From: Nocardioides sp. CER19
GTDB lineage: Bacteria > Actinomycetota > Actinomycetes > Propionibacteriales > Nocardioidaceae
Assembly (NCBI RefSeq): GCF_029846275.1
Contig: NZ_JARVWS010000002.1
Span: 186,001 to 250,000 of the forward strand
Length of the DNA stretch: 64,000 nucleotides
Reading direction: 5' to 3'
Of this stretch, positions 62,285 to 64,000 are shown piece after piece. The notes under the pieces were generated by a model. The model ran no database searches and was not told the origin of the DNA. It saw only the letters and a program-made list of their open reading frames with translations. A program made the translations under genes and the position numbers. How positions within the stretch are numbered: position 1 is the stretch's first letter; each line of letters starts with the position of its first letter.

Positions 62285-64000
62285 TGCCGAGGTCACGGCT
62301 GCACCCGGCAACCATCCGAGGACGCCTCCGCAGCGACCGGGGGCTCCTCGTCCTCGTGGCACTCGTGGTGGCGGTCACGACCGCGCTGACCGCTGCCGTG
62401 CGGCCCCTGGGCGAGCGCACGGCCGACCGCGCCATCGCCGCCACGGTGCGCGACGCCGGATCGCGCGGCGACGTCGTGGCCACGGCGCCGCAGGGCTACG
62501 ACGACCCGACCGGCACCAAGCGTGAACCGCTCTCCGACGTGCAGCTGCGCAACGATGCCGAGTACGCGCACTACGTGCTGCCACCTCGATTGAAGGCCGT
62601 GCTGCGGCCCGGGATCGCGACCCTGACCACGCCGCCGCTCCACCTCCTCGACGACGGCCCGGGGCGATACCTGAGGTTGGTCTACGTCGACACCCCCGCC
62701 GGTCCACCGGCGGTGACCTACACGGCGGGAGGTCCGCCGCGGGGCAGCGTCGGGCCGCAGCGAGCCGGTCTGACGGTGCGACCCGGCCCCGAGCCGTGGC
62801 CCGTGCAGGTCGGGCTGGCCGAGGACGCGGCGGCAGCGCTCGGCCTCGGTCCGGGCGACCGCGTGCCGGCCGAGGACGAGCAGCACCGGCGGTTCACGAT
62901 CGTGGTCAGCGGGGTCTACGCCGCGACGGACCCGGCCGCGGATGCGTGGCACGCGTCGACGCAGCTGCTGCATCCGACGGTGGCGGTCGCGGACGGCGTC
63001 CCGAGCGCCTCGGCAGCCGCCCTGGTCACGGCTGCGTCGCTGCCGGACCTGCGGGTCGGCGTACCCGCCGACGACCTGACCTACCAGGTCGCGTTCACCC
63101 CGCAGCCCTCGCTCATCCGCTGGCACGAGTCGGCCGCGGTGGAGCGAGCGATCGTGGCGTTGCAGGCCTCCGGCCGCTCCTCCCGCGGTGACATCACCTG
63201 GGACAGCCTGCTGGTCGGGGTGCTGGACGCCGGACGCGCGAACGTCGCCTCCGCCCGCGGTCAGGCCGAGGTGCTGCTCCTCGGGCTGCTCGCCTGTGCG
63301 CTGCTGGTGCTCGTCCTTGCCGCCCACCTCCTCGTACGCCGCCGCCGGGGATCCGTGGTCCTGGCCCGGGAGCGTGGCGCGGGATTGCCCGGGATCGGGC
63401 TGGAGCTCCTGATCGAGGCCGTGGTCGCCGCGGGAAGCGGCGCCCTGGTCGGCCTGGCGGTCACCTGGCTCCTGGTCGGGGACGTCGGCTGGGCCTGGTC
63501 GGTGCCGGTGGTCGTCGCGGCCGCGTCGGCGACGCCGATCCTGGGCGTGCTCGCCGCTGCCCACGCCACGAGCGCGCCGCGGATCCGAGCGAACCGCTCG
63601 GCGCGGCGCGCGGCGCTTCGCGCTCGGCGACTGCAGCGCGCCGCGCTCGAGGTCGCGGTCATCGGGGTGGCGGTGCTGTCGTTCGTCGCTCTGCGTCAAC
63701 GCGGCCTGGGCGACCTGACGGCCGCCAGCGCGGTCGTGTGGTGGGCGGTGGCGGGCACTGTCGTGGTGATTCGGCTGGTCCCGCACGCGGTCCGCCTCCT
63801 GCTGCGGAGTGCCCGCCGCTCGACCGGGGAGGTTCGCTTCCTCGTGGCGGCCCGGCTGGCCGAAGCCGGTGCCAGAGCACTGCCGCTGCTGGTCGTGGCG
63901 GTCGCCGTCGCCCAGCTCGCGCTCGGCGTCGTCCTCGCGGCTACCGAGCGGGAGGGCCAGTCGGCCGGGGCGCTGGAGGCCGTCGGCGGCGACGCCCGGC
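62284..64000 (+). CDS. Second FtsX-like ABC permease, 3' end cut by window
   Basis: ATG 62284 overlaps the previous stop (TGATG). The frame is open to the window end (about 572 residues visible). The N-terminal helix LLVLVALVVAVTTALTAAVRP, an extracellular domain, and three-helix cluster near 335-425 (LLLGLLACALLVLVLAAHLLV, LIEAVVAAGSGALVGLAVTW) match large-domain FtsX permeases. It completes a two-ATPase/two-permease operon. Confidence 0.85.
   Translation, partial: MPRSRLHPATIRGRLRSDRGLLVLVALVVAVTTALTAAVRPLGERTADRAIAATVRDAGSRGDVVATAPQGYDDPTGTKREPLSDVQLRNDAEYAHYVLPPRLKAVLRPGIATLTTPPLHLLDDGPGRYLRLVYVDTPAGPPAVTYTAGGPPRGSVGPQRAGLTVRPGPEPWPVQVGLAEDAAAALGLGPGDRVPAEDEQHRRFTIVVSGVYAATDPAADAWHASTQLLHPTVAVADGVPSASAAALVTAASLPDLRVGVPADDLTYQVAFTPQPSLIRWHESAAVERAIVALQASGRSSRGDITWDSLLVGVLDAGRANVASARGQAEVLLLGLLACALLVLVLAAHLLVRRRRGSVVLARERGAGLPGIGLELLIEAVVAAGSGALVGLAVTWLLVGDVGWAWSVPVVVAAASATPILGVLAAAHATSAPRIRANRSARRAALRARRLQRAALEVAVIGVAVLSFVALRQRGLGDLTAASAVVWWAVAGTVVVIRLVPHAVRLLLRSARRSTGEVRFLVAARLAEAGARALPLLVVAVAVAQLALGVVLAATEREGQSAGALEAVGGDAR

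Noticed and set aside
1..64000. CRISPR arrays, tRNA/rRNA genes, transposases and prophage genes
   Set aside because: I looked for regular direct repeats, tRNA-like folds and integrase or transposase motifs and found none I could support.

Overview
This is a 64-kb stretch of a high-GC actinobacterial chromosome. The dense, almost gene-only layout, GTG starts, purine-rich ribosome sites, GlxR-like and ROK-type control sites, a DUF4193 protein and a single-chain RNase J all fit an actinomycete. The amine/aromatic catabolic gene set suggests a Nocardioidaceae-like soil organism, but this is inference. I see no rRNA, tRNA, CRISPR array, transposase or prophage gene.

Positions 1-20,300 are a catabolic island. 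It begins with a flavin reductase (cut by the window edge). A PAS sensor kinase and a FixJ-type response regulator follow, bracketing a copper amine oxidase and an aldehyde dehydrogenase. Next come a group-D flavin monooxygenase of acyl-CoA-dehydrogenase fold (the likely partner of the flavin reductase), an IclR regulator, and an operon of APC permease, class III PLP enzyme and aminoglycoside-phosphotransferase-like kinase. The last two look like a phospho-lyase/kinase pair for amino alcohols. The final block is a ring-opening system: ferredoxin and ferredoxin reductase on the minus strand face a CarAa-like Rieske oxygenase, a LigB-type extradiol dioxygenase, two meta-cleavage-product hydrolases, an unlisted 48-residue peptide and an M20-like protein without its metal ligands. 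A 17-bp palindrome occurs in two promoter regions of this island.

Positions 20,500-36,100 hold stress, efflux and redox genes: a Bax-inhibitor-1 protein with a small upstream gene, a secreted tannase/feruloyl esterase, a TetR/MFS pair with two operator copies, three short-chain dehydrogenase genes (one lacking catalytic residues, one internally deleted) and an ABC-F protein. A minus-strand array follows: VOC protein, small protein, flavoprotein disulfide reductase, giant LuxR-family (LAL) regulator, Ohr-like peroxidase, Tat-exported molybdopterin oxidoreductase and cytochrome b. The most notable non-coding signal is a 48-bp element found three times, at nearly constant distance from the start codons of the tannase, Ohr and VOC genes. 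It is a candidate target of the LAL regulator.

Positions 36,200-56,200 form a secreted glycoside-hydrolase island: GH31 with two carbohydrate-binding modules, a decayed beta-helix gene, GH78 and GH106 rhamnosidases, and a GH3 enzyme divergent from a ROK repressor. GlxR/CRP-like, LacI-like and ROK-like sites lie at the promoters. DUF4193, a CarD-like small protein and RNase J sit within this island. From 56,300 to the end are a YiiX-like cysteine hydrolase, a small membrane-protein gene broken by an in-frame TGA, and a MacB/LolD-like exporter: two ATPases, one with an AbrB-like tail, and two large FtsX permeases, the last running off the window.
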